DNA of 64,000 nucleotides. Source: Azorinus chamasolen. Taxonomy: Eukaryota; Mollusca; Bivalvia; Cardiida; Solecurtidae. The notes below the pieces were generated by a model, which was given only the letters and a program-made list of their open reading frames with translations, was not told where the DNA came from and did not search any database. Positions within the stretch are counted from its first letter, which is position 1, and each line of letters begins with the position of its first letter. Positions 31,958-43,500 of the stretch are shown here, piece after piece. The stretch is taken from NCBI GenBank assembly GCA_963576725.1, contig OY755241.1, forward strand, positions 55,304,484 to 55,368,483. Direction: 5' to 3'. A program made the translations under genes and the position numbers.

Positions 31958-32255
31958 ATAGCAAATAGTGTCAACTGTGATTAACCCATTACCCCGTAGG
32001 CTATTTTTAGACCCAACCTCTTTGAATGAAGCTACCGAAAAGGAGCATTAACTAGAGAAAAGGAAAATTTTAGAATTTTGTAGTTTGAAACCATTGTAAT
32101 AAATAGAGCATAAATTTTGCTCCTATAGGAGCAAATGCTCTATTTATCACAATGGTTTCACAAAGTAGCTTCTACAGAGTCGCCAAAGACGTCAATTTTA
32201 GGGAATGGGTTATACCACTCCTTCAGGTCTGCACTATTTGCCCATGTCTGTCTGA
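31958..32255. repeat. Family H hairpin split by a MITE
   Basis: The left arm is AGCAAATAGTGTCAACTGTG and the right arm CTTCAGGTCTGCACTATTTG, with a family D element between them. Confidence 0.75.
31981..32212 (-). mobile_element. Family D MITE inside an H hairpin
   Basis: TTAACCCATTACCCCGTAGG to GGGAATGGGTTA. An ATAAATTTTGC insertion in the left arm resembles the one in the 23.4-kb copy. Confidence 0.9.
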
Positions 32256-32305
32256 ATACTTAAAGTAATTAGATTATCTGTTTTATTTGATGTGAAGGCT
32301 TTTTA

Positions 32306-32408
32306 TTGCAAACGCGTAGAAAGGCGTATTTATGGAGTGACTGGTTTAAGACGATTTTAATGAGTAGTCATAACTTAGGAGTTGGTGGAGAAATTATGAA
32401 AGTTAGCT
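32306..32408. repeat. Family A end fused to a family K end
   Basis: GCAAACGCGTAGAAAGGCGT ATTTATGGAGT is a family A right end. ATGAGTAGTCATAACTTAGG AGTTGGTGGAGAAATTATG is a K right arm. Confidence 0.65.
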
Positions 32409-32476
32409 TTGAAATGTTTAGCTTTATCTTTTTATTTGTGATCTTTTATGTTGTTTGTATTTACTATTTTGTTTAG

Positions 32477-32530
32477 CGGAATACAGGGTTCATCTTGAGG
32501 GTAGACGAGCTTACTCTGAACCAGACAGAG
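32477..32530 (+). CDS. Plus-strand gene, short exon 6 in window
   Basis: The acceptor ACTATTTTGTTTAG is good. The frame that fits both neighbours reads A, then EYRVHLEGRRAYSEPDR, and ends after codon position 1. The donor chosen (GTGCTA after 32530) is weak. An alternative donor, GTAGAC after 32500, also keeps the phase and gives only AEYRVHLE. This is the least certain boundary of the chain; skipping the exon would also keep the frame. Confidence 0.6.
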
Positions 32531-32599
32531 GTGCTACTGACTATAGTATTCCATATACACCATTTTCAGTTTCCATGACAACATGTAGACCAAAACAAA

Positions 32600-32820
32600 T
32601 CTGCTCAAATTGTAATACCTACCGAATCTTCATGAACAAAATAGCTATATTGAAATATGCAAGATGGAATATTGTATCCATTTTATAAACTAAAGAAACA
32701 TATCAAATTCAATTAGCAAACAGAGCAGACACTGATCAGACGGCTCCTATAGGAGCCGTCTGATCTGGGTCTACTCTGTTTGCGTTTATACATATGCGTT
32801 TATATCAGGGAAAGGGTTAA
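32600..32820 (-). mobile_element. Family B MITE, left terminus lost
   Basis: ACCTACCGAATCTTCATGAA through the hairpin at 32716-32783 to TCAGGGAAAGGGTTAA. Confidence 0.85.
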
Positions 32821-33204
32821 CTTATTTTCACATTCAAAAGGTTAAAATAATTATGGATTGAGTAACTGTTCTTGAATAAATTTTGTGCCTGTATAATGAG
32901 TAATGTTAATGTTTGAGCAGATTTATAGTCTTCCTACAAATTGAAAGTAAAAGGGATTGCTGAGAAAGTTTTGAAATCTGTCTCTTTCAACTCTTTGCAG
33001 GCTAAATAATGTTTCGTCTGCAACAATTTTTGTCTCCTTCAATTTTTTAAATAATTTTTTGAAGTAAAGTATGCAGATAAGAGGTTGTCTTCCCACTTTT
33101 GAAGACATGAAGTATAAACAGGTATTACATGTAACCATGGTGACAGTTTCAAAACTTTCTCATCTCATCCAGCACTCGTTCTTGCCACTGGTGATTTTGT
33201 TGTG
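32821..33204. other. No recognisable feature
   Basis: Intronic. A minus-strand 71-codon open frame at 32923-33138 has no splice context. Confidence 0.4.
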
Positions 33205-33514
33205 ACAGGGATATGGTTATAGAATCTACCTTGAGCACCATATAATGAATAAACATAGGAGTCTATAAGAACAGGTGGTTGCTTAACTCTTTGCACGCTA
33301 AGTAATTTCTCATCTGCAACAATTGTCATCTGCTTCAATTCTTAAAATAAACTTTCTCTCATTTTTTTTCAAAAATATGGTCCAGATGACAAACAGTTTG
33401 GATCCAGATGAGACGCCGCATAATGCGGTGTCTTATCAGGATCCAAACTCTTTTCTCTCATTTTTTTTATACGCCCACCTAATAAAGGTGGTCGTATATT
33501 GTCGTGGCCCTGTC

Positions 33515-33604
33515 CGTCCGTCCGTTCGTTCGTTCGTTCGTTCGTTCGTTCGTTCGTTCGTTCGTTCGTTTGTTTGTTTGTTTGTTCGTTCGTTCGTTCG
33601 TCCG
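33515..33604. repeat. (TTCG)n / (TCCG)n microsatellite
   Basis: A tetranucleotide run, TCCG then TTCG with a TTTG patch, inside the HINE. It gives open frames of Arg-Ser-Phe-Val repeats on one strand and Asn-Glu-Arg-Thr on the other; these are not genes. Confidence 0.95.
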
Positions 33605-34379
33605 TCAACATTTTGTTTGTCCGCTGTTTTCTGGGAAAACTATTTGACAGATATTAATGAAACTTCACACAAATGTTAAATGCATCAAGATCTGAAGCTG
33701 AGTTGATTCTGAGGTTCATTTGATTTTTCATTTCAGAGTTATGGCCCTTGTCCTTAAAAAATATGCAAATAGTTTGTCCGCTGTTTTCTGGGAAAACTAT
33801 TTGAGAGATATTAATGAAACTTCACACAAATGTTTAATGCATCAAGATCTGAAGCTGATTCGATTCTGAGGTTCATTTGATTTGTCGTTTTGGAGTTATG
33901 GCCCTTTTACTTAAAAAATAATGCAAATACATGCAAATAGTTTGTCCGCTGTTTTCTGGAAAAACTATTTGAGAGATATTAATGAAACTTCACCCAAATG
34001 TTTAATGGATCAAGATCTGAAGCTGAGTTGATTCTGAGGATCATTTGATTTGTCGTTTCGGAGTTATGGCCCTTGTCCTTGAAAAATATGCAAATAGTTT
34101 GTCCGCTGTTTTCTGGGAAAACTATTTGAGAGATATTGATGAAACTTCACAAAAATGTTTAATGCATCAAGATCTGAAGCTGAGTTGATTGTGAGGTTCA
34201 TTTGATTTGTCGTTTCGGAGTTATGGCCCTTTTACTTAAAAAATAATGCAAATACATGCAAATAGTTTGTCCGCTGTTTTCTGGGAAAACTTTTTGAGAG
34301 ATATTAATGAAACTTCCCACAAATGTTTAATGCATCAAAGACCTGAAGCTAAGTTGATTCTGAGGTTCATTTGATTTTT

Positions 34380-36243
34380 AGCTCACCAGAGCACTTTGTG
34401 CTCAGGGTGAGCTTTTGTGATCGCCCGTTGTCCGTCGTGCGTCGTGCGTCGTGCGTCGTTCGTCGTTTGTCGTTCGTCGTTCGTCGTCCGTCGTCAACAA
34501 TTTGAACCTTTAAAAATCTTCTCCTCTGAATCTACAGGGTTCTCATCTTTCATCTTTGGCACATAGTATCATCTTTAGGTCCTCTACAAAGTTATTTAAA
34601 TTATTCCCCTGGGGTCAAAATTGGCCCCGCCCCAGGGGTGCCTTGTTTTCAGTAGAAACATATAGTAAAACTTTGAAAATCTTCTCCTCTTAAACCAGAA
34701 GGTTCTCAGCTTTCATATTTGGCACATAGCATCATGTTCATATCCTCTACAAAAGTTATATAAATTATGGCCCTGGGGTCAAAATTGGCCCCGCCCCAGG
34801 GGTGGGCAGTTTTAAATAGAAACAAATAGTGAAATCTTTGAAAATCTTCTTCTCTGAAACTGGAAGTCTCTCAGCTTTCATATTTGGCACAGAGCATCAT
34901 GTTCAGGTGCTCTACAAAAGTTATATAAATTATGGCCCTGGGGTCAAAATTGGCCCCGCCCCAGGGGTGGGCAGTTTTAAATAGAAACAAATAGTGAAAT
35001 CTTTGAAAATCTTCTTCTCTGAAACTGCAAGTCTCTCAGCTTTCATATTTGACACAGAGCATCATGTTCATGTCCTCTACAAAGTTATATAAATTATGGC
35101 CCTGGGGTCAAAATTGGCCCCGTCCCAGGGGTGCCTTGTTTTCAATAGAAACATATAGTAAAACTTTGAAAATCTTCTCCTCTTAAACCAGAAGGTTCTC
35201 AGCTTTCATATTTAGCACATAGCATCATGTTCAGGTCCTCTACAAAAGTTATATAAATTATGGCCCTGGGGTCAAAATTGGCCCCGCCCCGGGGGTTGGG
35301 CAGTTTTGAATAGAAACAAATAGTGAAATCTTTGAAAATCTTCTTCTTTGAAACTGGAAGGCTCTCAGCTTTCACCTTTGACACATAGCATCATGTTCAG
35401 GTCCTCTACAAAAGTTATATAAATTATGGCCCGGGGTCAAAATTGGCCCCGCCCCAGGGGTGGGCAGTTTTCAATAGAAACAAATAGTGAAATCTTTGAA
35501 AATCTTCTTCTCTGAAACTGGATGGCTCTCAGCTTTCATATTTGGCACAGAGCATCATGTTCAGGTCCTCTACAAAAGTCATATAAATTATGGCCCTGGG
35601 GTCAAAATTGGCCCCATCCCGGGGGTGGGCAGTTTTCAATAGAAATAAATGCATGTAGGGAAAACTTTGAAAACCTTCTCCTCTGAAACTTGAAGGTTTT
35701 CAGCTTTCATATTTGGCACATAGCATCATGTCCAGGTCCTCTACAAAAAATGTATAAAATATGGCCCCAGGGTCAAAATTCGCCCCACCCCAGGGTCAAA
35801 ATTCGCCCCGCCCCAGGGGTGGGCAGTTTTCAATAGAAACAAATAGTGAAATCTTTGAATATCTTCTTCTCTGAAACTGGAAGGTTCTCAGCTTTCATAT
35901 TTTGCACATAGCATCATGTTCAGGTCTTCCACAAAATTTATAGAAATTATGGCCCTTGGGTGAAAATTGGCCCGCCCCAGGGGTAGCCAGTTTTCAATAG
36001 AAACATATAGTGAAAACTTTGAAAATCTTCTCGTCTTAAACTGGAAGGTTCTCAGCTTTCATATTTGGCACATAGCATCATGTTCAGGTCCTCTACAAAA
36101 GTTATATAAATTGTGCCTCTTGGGTCAAAATTAGCCCCGCCCCAGGGCAGGCTAGTTTTCTATAGAAACATATAGTAAAAACTTTGAAAATCTTCTCCTC
36201 TGATTGTCTGGTGAGCGCTTCAGGGCCATTCTGGCCCTCTTGT
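34380..36243 (+). mobile_element. HINE (AGCTCACC type), about ten cores
   Basis: The 5' hairpin AGCTCACCAGAGC ... GGGTGAGCT is followed by a GTCGTCCGTC tract and about ten cores of ~165 bp (GAAAATCTTCTCCTCTGAAA, TTTCATATTTGGCACATAGC, GGGGTCAAAATTGGCCCCGC). It ends GGTGAGCGCTTCAGGGCCAT TCTGGCCCTCTTGTT. Inserted between CATTTGATTTTT and CATTTTAGAGTTATGG of the outer HINE; an intact outer core reads straight through (33717). Confidence 0.9.
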
Positions 36244-36831
36244 TCATTTTAGAGTTATGGCCCTTGTCCTTAAAAAATATGGAAATAGTTTGTCCGCTGT
36301 TTTCTGGGAAAACTATTTGAGAGATATTAATGAAACTTCACACAAATGTTTAATGCATCAAGATCTGAAACTGAATTGATTCTGAGGATCATTTGGTTTT
36401 TCGTTTCAGAGTTATGGCCCTTGTCCTTAAAAAATAATGAAAATAGTTTGTCCGCTGTTTGCGGGAAAACTATTTGAGAAATATTAATGAAACTTCACAA
36501 AATTGTTTAATGCAGCAAGATCTGAAGCTGAGTCGATTTTGAGGTTTATTTGATTTTTCGTTTCGGAGATATTGCCCTTTTACTTAAAAAAAATTGCAAA
36601 TATATGCAAATAGTTTGTCCGCTGTTTTCTGGCCAAACTGTTTGACAGATATTAATGAAACTTCATACACATGTTTAATGCATCAAGACCTGAAGCTGAG
36701 TTGATTCTGAGGATCATTTGATTTGTCGTTTCGGAGTTATGGCCCTTGCACTTAAAAAAATAATGCAAATCTATGCAAATATGAGGATGACCATAACTTT
36801 TTCATTTGAAATGATATTTACTTCAATTTTT

Positions 36832-39299
36832 AGCTCACCAGAGCACAAAGTGCTCAAGGTGAGCTTTTGTGATACCCCTGTGTCCGGCGTCCGGCGTCCG
36901 TCTGTCCGTCTGTCTGTCTGTCTGTCTGTCCGCACTCACCAATGGGTAGTTGTGTGACTTTTTCTAACTAGTCACACAAGTAAAATCATTAACCTGGCCA
37001 TCTCTTGTGACATTAACCTGGCCATTTCTTGTGACATTAACCTGGCCAGTTGTGGGACATAGGGTTAGGGTTAGGGTTAGCTTCCAGATCATTCTTTTCC
37101 AAAGTTAGAGCCAAAAATAGTTTTTCTTGTGGGACTAGTCCCACAAGAAAAGATCAAAGGAAAAAGTCACACAACTACCCATTTGTTAGTATGTCCGTCT
37201 GTCTGTCCGTCAACAATTTCAAACGACTTCTTCTCTGAAACCGACTGCCCAATTGTAACCAAACTTGGTCAGATACATACTGTGGGTGGGTGCTTCAAAA
37301 GTTGTTAAAAGATAGTGGGCGGGGCCATCGGTCTTGTTGCCATGGCAACCGGACACAATATCTAGAAAAATCTTCTTCTCCAGAATGACTTGTTGGATTT
37401 GAATATAGTTTTCACCAAAATGTTTCTCAGTTGATAGACTTTAAAAGTTGTTAAAAGAATTTTGATCGGGCAAAAAACATGGCCGCCAGAGGGCGTGGTC
37501 AATATTTCCATATATGGTAATATGGAATTTTCATAGGAAAATCTTTAAAAATCTTCTTCTCTGAAACTGTAAAGCCTAGACCTTTGATATTTGGTATGTA
37601 GCCTGATCTTATGGTCCTCTACAAATATTGTTCAAATTATGACCCCCGGGCCAAAAATGGCCCCGCCCAAGGGCTTATCAGTTTTTCATAGGAAAATCTT
37701 TAAAAATCTTCTTCTCTGAAACTGTAAGGCTTAAACCTTTGATATTAGGTATGTAGCATGATCTTATGGTCCTCTACAAATATTGTTCAAATTATGACCC
37801 CTGGGCCAAATATGGCCCCGCCCAAGGGCTTATCAGTTTTTCATAGGAAAATCTTTAAAAATCTTCTTCTCTGAAACTGTAAGGCTTAAACCTTTGATAT
37901 TAGGTATGTAGCATGATCTTATGGTCCTCTACAAATATTGTTCAAATTATGACCCCCGGGCCAAAAATGGCCCCGCCCAAGGGCTTATCAGTTTTTCATA
38001 GGAAAATCTTTAAAAATCTTCTTCTCTGAAACTGTAAGGCTTAAACCTTTGATATTAGGTATGTAGCATGATCTTATGGTCCTCTACAAATATTGTTCAA
38101 ATTATGACCCCTGGGCCAAAAGTGGCCCCGCCCAAGGGCTTATTAGTTTTTCATAGGAAAATCTTTAAAAATCTTCTTCTCTGAAACTGTAAGGCTTAAA
38201 CCTTTGATATTAGGTATGTAGCATGATCTTATGGTCCTCTACAAATATTGTTCAAATTATGACCCCTGGGCCAAAAATGGCCCCGCCCAAGGGCTTATCA
38301 GTTTTTCATAGGAAAATCTTTAAAAATCTTCTACTCTCAAACTGTAAGGCCTAGACCTTTGATATTTGGTATGTAGCATGATCTTATGGTCCTCTACAAA
38401 TATTGTTCAAATTATGACCCCTAGGCCAAAAATGGCCCTGCCCAAGGGCTTATCAGTTTTTCATAGGAAAATCTTTAAAAATCTTCTTCTCTGAAACTGT
38501 AAGGCCTAGACCATTGATATTTGGTATGTAGCATGATTTATGGTCCTCTACAAATATTGTTCAAATTATGACCCCTGGGCCAAAAATGGCCCCGCCCAAG
38601 GGCTTATCAGTTTTTCATTGGAAAATCTTTAAAGATCTTCTTCTCTGAAGCTGTAAGGCCTAGACCCTTGATATTTAATATGTAGCATGATCTTACGGTC
38701 CTCTACAAATAGTGTTCAAATTATGACCCCCGGGCCAAAAATGGCCCTGCCCAAGGGCTTATCAGTTTTTCATAGGAAAATCTTAAAAAATCTTCTTCTC
38801 TGAAACTGTAAGGCCTAGACCTTTGATATTTGGTATGTAGCATGAACTTATGGTCCTCTTCAAATATTGTTCAAATTATGACCCCCGGGCCAAAAATGGC
38901 CCCGCCCAAGGGCTTATCAGTTTTTCATAGGAAAATCTTTAAAAAACTTCTGAAACTGTAAGGCCTAGACCATTGATATTTGGTATGACTAACATGATCT
39001 ACTGGTCCTCTATAAATATGTAGCTGTGGCTTGTGGTCCTCTGCCAAGAATGTTTAACTTACGACCCTGACCACAGGGCGAAACTTGGCCCTGCCTGAGG
39101 GCTTATCAGTTTTTTCGATGGGAAAAATATGAAATATTACTTTTCTCTGAAATCATAAGGCTTAGACCTTTAATTAATGGCATACTGCTTTGCCTTGTGG
39201 TTCTCTACCAGGTTGTCCACATGATTTCTTGTGGTCAAAAAAGGCCCTGCCCCTGGTGTTATCTCAGGTGAGCGCTTCAGGGCCTCATGGCCCTCTTGT
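36832..39299 (+). mobile_element. HINE (AGCTCACC type), about twelve cores
   Basis: The 5' hairpin (AGCTCACCAGAGCACAAAGT) and 3' hairpin (AGGGCCTCATGGCCCTCTTG) match the previous element, but the core is distinct, ~155 bp. It carries AGGCTTAAACCTTTGATATT, TATGGTCCTCTACAAATATT and GGGCTTATCAGTTTTTCATA. Consecutive cores near 37.6-38.3 kb are almost identical. A separate MITE interrupts its microsatellite. Confidence 0.9.
36943..37181. mobile_element. MITE with 22-bp inverted ends, nested in the HINE
   Basis: TGGGTAGTTGTGTGACTTTT TC and its inverse bound 239 bp. Inside are CTAACTAGTCACACAAG and TTGTGGGACTAGTCCCACAA, three copies of CATTAACCTGGCCA, and three GGGTTA units. It splits the TCTGTCTGTCCG tract, which resumes at 37193. 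Confidence 0.82.
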
Positions 39300-39866
39300 T
39301 TTATATGGTTAAACCTTAATGTGAATTTTCACATATATTGCGGGGTTTTGATATGTTATTTTATTCTAAAGTTATGGTCCTTGAACTTTGTGTGTTCGTT
39401 GCTTTGTTAGTCTGTCAACTTTTAGTTTGTCTGTTGTTTTCTGGGAAAACTATTAAAATGATATAAATGAAACTTTTAAGCAACACAATTTGAAGCTGAG
39501 TTTATTTTGAGGTTCATTCAGTTATGGCCGTTGCACTTTACAAAAATCTGCAAAAATGAGGATTAGCTGTAACTTTTTTATTTAATAAGATATTCAGTTC
39601 ATTTTTTTAAAAAAATAGTATCACCTTAATATGGAAATCAAGATCTGAAGCACAGATTAGAAAATGTCAACATTTATAAGGCATGTTGAATCGGAGAAAG
39701 TTTGCAAGTGGGCGTATTATGTACTGTATGCGGTACTCTTGTTCAAAAATATGGCCCAGATGACAAACACTTTGGATCCTGATAAGACACCGCATTATGC
39801 GGCGTCTCATCTGGATCCAAACTGTTTGCATAGGTAATCGCAGTTTCACCTCTAGCGTGCAAAGAG

Positions 39867-40040
39867 TTAACCCATTTCCTCATAGGCTATTTTTAGACCT
39901 AACTTCTTTGAATAAATCTACTGAAAATGATCATTTACTAGAAAAAAGGAAAACTTTATAATGTGATAAATAGAGCATTTGCTCGCAATGGTTCCAAAAA
40001 GTGACTTTTACAAAAGCATCAATATGAAGGAATGGGTTAA
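39867..40040 (-). mobile_element. Family D MITE sharing the F element's TTAA
   Basis: TTAACCCATTTCCTCATAGG to GAAGGAATGGGTTAA. Most of one hairpin arm is deleted at the apex (GCATTTGCTC|GCAATGGTTCC). Confidence 0.88.
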
Positions 40041-40085
40041 TGCAGGATGAAAGTAATGCAGAAAGTTCCTTTTAAAAAATGAAAT

Positions 40086-40433
40086 GCCTCCAGGAGCATT
40101 TATTAGAGATAGTACAGTATGCTTCATAACTACAGCTCTGGTCAACAATATTAGGTGCAAATATCCAATGGTCTTTATTCGAGGGACACAGGCATTTATT
40201 ATGTTAGTAGAATCATACGAGAAACAATCAACCAGGTAGAATAGAACAGCCTTGGTGACAGTGTGTGAAGAGAATATATATCCGATTGAGGAAGGGAGAA
40301 TACTCCATACTAACACTTTAACAAAGTTCTCTGTCTTTAGTTTTAGGTTGTGGTATTCAAACATACTGGAAATAATTCAGATTTTTTTGCCCCAGTCATT
40401 GAAAGAATGATGGCACTTCATTAGCCTTTAGCC
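40086..40433. other. Unassigned; 118-codon minus-strand open frame
   Basis: A minus-strand frame from about 40364 to 40080 begins after TTATTTCCAG with MFEYHNLKLKTENFVKVLVW and is hydrophobic in places. It runs on into T2 sequence, and no donor or matching exon was found. This stretch belongs to no repeat family here. It may be a lost exon, a repeat fragment or chance. Confidence 0.3.
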
Positions 40434-40632
40434 TGCTGAGCAAATTATTTTTACAGAATTTTTCACCTACTGCATTTTCAAAACTCAAGCTATAATCAAT
40501 TTGTCTACCAAAATGCAATCAGGGTGTTAAACAGTTTGGATCCTGATGAGACGCCTAGTTACTCGGCGTCTCATCTGGATCCAAACTGTTTGCATTTATG
40601 TATTCACTCATTCAACCACAGCAGGCTAAAGG
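40434..40632. mobile_element. F-type hairpin element with CCTTTAGCCTGCTG ends
   Basis: CCTTTAGCCTGCTGAGCAAA to CACAGCAGGCTAAAGG are inverted termini. The hairpin GTTTGGATCCTGATGAGACG at 40533-40591 is shared with family F. Confidence 0.82.
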
Positions 40633-40958
40633 TTAGTCTTTTGCCAAATAGAGACACTTTTTGATGCCGTTGCAAATAGAGAAGACTTAGGGTTGTGGTC
40701 GGCTTAGAGGTTTTTTTCTGTACAGGTACATTTGTATATGGAAAAAATATTTAATTTTAATTTATAAGCCAAGTATACATGTAGAAATATATGTGGCTAA
40801 TATATGTGTTTTAATGCTTAAGTCAATATATGTATTTAGTAGATGTGATGTAATGCTAAATTCAGTATATATGTCATTGTTTCATTCATTGTGCTAGATT
40901 TCACTGTTTGCTTTTTAAATGTAAAATCTAACATGTGACTGCTAAGCTATCACTTTTT
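40633..40958. other. No recognisable feature
   Basis: Very AT-rich, with tandem-like ATATGT(A/G)TTTA motifs near 40740-40880. No exon was seen. Confidence 0.4.
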
Positions 40959-42625
40959 AGCTCACCAGAGCACTTTTGTGCTCAGGGTGAGCTTTTGTGA
41001 TCACTTGATGTCCGTCGTCCGTCGTCGTGCGTCGTGCGGTGTGCGTCGTCCGTCGTCGGGCGTCAACAATTTGAACCTTTAAAAATCTTCTCCTCTGAAT
41101 CTACAGGGTTCTCAGCTTTCATCTTTGGTACATAGCATCATCTTTAGGTCCTCTACAAAAGTTATATAAATTTTGCCCCTGGGGTCAAAATTGGCCCCGC
41201 CCCAGGGGTGCCTTGTTTTCTATTGAAATATATAGTAAAACTTTGAAAATCTTCTCCTCTGAATCTACAGGGTTCTCAGCTTTCATATTTGGCACATAGC
41301 ATCATGTTCAGGTCCTCTACAAAAGTTATATAAATTATGGCCCTGGGGTCAAAATTGGCCCCGCCCCAGGGGTAGCCAGATTTCATTAGAAACATATAGT
41401 GACAACTTTGAAAATTTTCTCCTCTGAATCTACAGCGTTCTCAGCTTTCATATTTGGCACATAGCATCATGTTCAGGTCCTCTACAAAAGTTATATAAAT
41501 TATGCCCCTGGGGTCAAAATTGGCCCCGCCCCAGGGGTAGCCAGTTTTGAAAAGAAACATATAGTGACAACTTTGAAAATCTTTTCTTCTGAATCTACAG
41601 GGTTCTCAGCTTTCATATTTGGCACATAGCATCATGTTCAGGTCCTCTACAAAATTTATATAAATTATGCCACTAGGGTCAAAATTGGCCCCACCCCAGG
41701 GGTGGTCAGTTTTCAATAGAAACATATAGTGAAACTTTGAAAATCTTCTCCTCTGAAACTGGAAGGTTCTCAGCTTTCATATTTGGCACATAGCATCATG
41801 TTCAGGTTCTCTACAATTTTTTTTATAAATTATGCCCCTGGGGTCAAAATTGGCCCCGCCCCAGGGGTAGCCAGTTTTCAATAGAAATATATGGTAAAAC
41901 TTTGAATATATTCTTCTCTGAAACTGAAAGGTTCTCAGCTTTCATATTTGGCACATAGCATCATGTTCAGGTCCTCTACAAAAGTTATATATATTATGCC
42001 CCTGGGGTCAAAATTGACCCCGCCCCAGGGGTGGCCAGTTTTCAATAGAAACATATAGTGAAAACTTTGAAAATCTTCTCCTCTAAATCTACAGGGTTCT
42101 TAGCGTTCATATTTGGCACATAGGATCATATTCAGGTCCTCTACAAAAGTTATATAAATTATGCCCCAGGGGTCAAAATTGGCCCCGCCCCAGGGGTAGC
42201 CATGTCTCAATAGAAACATATGGTGACAACTTTGAAAATCTTCTCCTCAGAAACTGGAAGGTTCTCAGCTTTCATATTTGACACATAACATCATGTTCAG
42301 GTCCTCTACAAGAGTTATATAAATTTTGCCCCTGGGGTCAAAATTGGCCCCGCCCCAGGGGTAGCCAGTTTGCAATAGAAACATAATTATAGTGTCAAAT
42401 TTGAAAATATTTTCCTCAGAAACTGGAAGGTTCTCAGCTTTCATATTTGGCACATAGCATCATGTTTAGGTCCTCTACAAAAGTTGTATAAATTATGCCC
42501 CTTGGATCAAAATTGGCCCGCCCCAGGGGTGGCTAGTTTTCTCTAGAAACATATCGTGAAAACTTTGAACATCTTCTCCTCTGATTGCCTGGTGAGCGAT
42601 GTCAGGGCCATTCTGGCCCTCTTGT
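40959..42625 (+). mobile_element. HINE (AGCTCACC type), about nine cores
   Basis: AGCTCACCAGAGCACTTTTG at the 5' end, a GTCGTCCGTCGTC tract at 41010-41060, about nine ~165-bp cores of the 34.4-kb type, and a 3' hairpin AGGGCCATTCTGGCCCT with CTTGTT. It lies about 100 bp upstream of an exon. Confidence 0.9.
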
Positions 42626-42731
42626 TATTTGTTTTTGTATCATTCTGTCTGGCGACATGTCTTTACCCAGCAAAGACTGAAAACCAGTCTTCGATTATAA
42701 GATGTCACATGAATGATTCTTTCATTTTTAG

Positions 42732-42886
42732 CTCCTGTACCTACCCCTCCTACCAGTGTTCGCAGCACAGGCACACCTGGCTCAGATCATGGTACCACTA
42801 TTCGTGTAAATATTCCCTCTCAGGCTTCCGACCGCAGTGAGAAAGGCAGCGGAGCCAAACAAGAGGACAGAGAAAGTCGGGGACAG
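42732..42886 (+). CDS. Plus-strand gene, exon 7 in window
   Basis: The acceptor TTTCATTTTTAG and donor GTAGGT bound 155 nt. It reads APVPTPPTSVRSTGTPGSDH, then GTTIRVNIPSQASDRSEKGS and GAKQEDRESRGQ. Pro/Thr/Ser-rich, then charged, without predicted globular content. It enters in phase 1 and leaves on a codon boundary, agreeing with exon 44910. Confidence 0.87.
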
Positions 42887-42945
42887 GTAGGTGTCAGAAC
42901 AGTTCAACATTCATCTAAAATTCCAAACAGGACAGAACATATTTT

Positions 42946-43176
42946 TTAATCCATTCCCTCATGTTCTATTTTTAGAGAAAAAAACTCTTTGAATAAATCT
43001 ACCAAAAAGGAGTATTTACTAGTATAAAATTAAATTTTAGAATTGTCTAGTTTTGAAGCTCTTGTGATAAATGTAGCATTTGCTCCTCAGGAGCAAATGC
43101 TCTTTTTATCACAATGATTTCAAAAGGTGACTATTACAGAGGCGTCAAACAGGTGTCAATTTAAGGGAATGGGTTA
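42946..43176 (-). mobile_element. Family D TTAA MITE
   Basis: TTAATCCATTCCCTCATGTT to AAGGGAATGGGTTAA. The apex is GCTCCTCAGGAGC. Confidence 0.9.
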
Positions 43177-43198
43177 ACATACATTTTATTTGATTGAA

Positions 43199-43500
43199 CT
43201 GTTTACCCAATGAATGTTCATGTCATTATGAATATCAATGGCATCATGAATATTCATTAGTTTAATTGTTATAATGGCACATGAACACAGGAAATATTGA
43301 CAATGGCAGAAACTGTAGAATCATATCTATATTATTTCATGAGCAAACACTGATCAGACAGTCCTTTCCCTTTTCATTTGTTTTTACACCTTTTTACAGT
43401 TTTGCAACCAGAGTAGACCCAGATCAGATGGCTCATGTAGGGTCTGCTCTGTTTGCTCATAAAATTATATATCTGATTCAACAGTTTGCATTACAGCCAA
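43199..43500. mobile_element. Two opposed family A halves
   Basis: A plus-oriented left half (CCAATGAATGTTCATG ... GAGCAAACACTGATCAGACA) joins a minus-oriented half (CCTTTCCCTTTTCATTTG ... TGCTCATAAAATTATATATC) inside the hairpin near 43363. Confidence 0.7.

Larger units (their letters stand above)
33469..39743 (+). mobile_element. HINE with GTATACG ends, carrying two other HINEs
   Basis: It starts TATACGCCCACCTAATAAAG GTGGTCGTATA (5' hairpin), then a TCCG/TTCG microsatellite. Cores of ~160-175 bp follow, with TTTGTCCGCTGTTTTCTGGG, TTAATGAAACTTCACACAAA and GGAGTTATGGCCCTT. It ends GGGCGTATTATGTACTGTAT GCGGTACTCTTGTT, where GTAC...GTAC pairs. It lies between T8 and CAAAAATATGG; the uninterrupted version of that site is at 33362. 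Confidence 0.85.
33283..39870. mobile_element. Family F TTAA element, interrupted
   Basis: TTAACTCTTTGCACGCTAAG at the left and TCTAGCGTGCAAAGAGTTAA at the right are inverted termini. Inside are two copies of the GTTTGGATCCAGATGAGACG hairpin (33392-33450 and 39767-39826), in a short direct duplication that starts TTTCTCTCATTTTTTTTC. A 6.3-kb HINE separates the two units. Confidence 0.82.
33205..40085. mobile_element. T2 MITE hosting a five-level nest
   Basis: The left half of T2 ends at AGAACAGGTGGTTGC|TTAA (33283). The right part resumes after the TTAA at 40037 with TGCAGGATGAAAGTAATGCA. Both are the normal halves of GGTTGCTTAATGCAGG. The outer ends are eroded, so the boundaries are approximate. 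Confidence 0.75.

Noticed and set aside
33323..33679. 118-codon frame with Arg-Ser-Phe-Val repeats
   Set aside because: Produced by the TTCG microsatellite and HINE ends; the opposite strand is open as well.
37062..37080. Interstitial telomere-like GGGTTAGGGTTAGGGTTAG
   Set aside because: Only three units inside a nested MITE; too short to indicate a telomere fusion.
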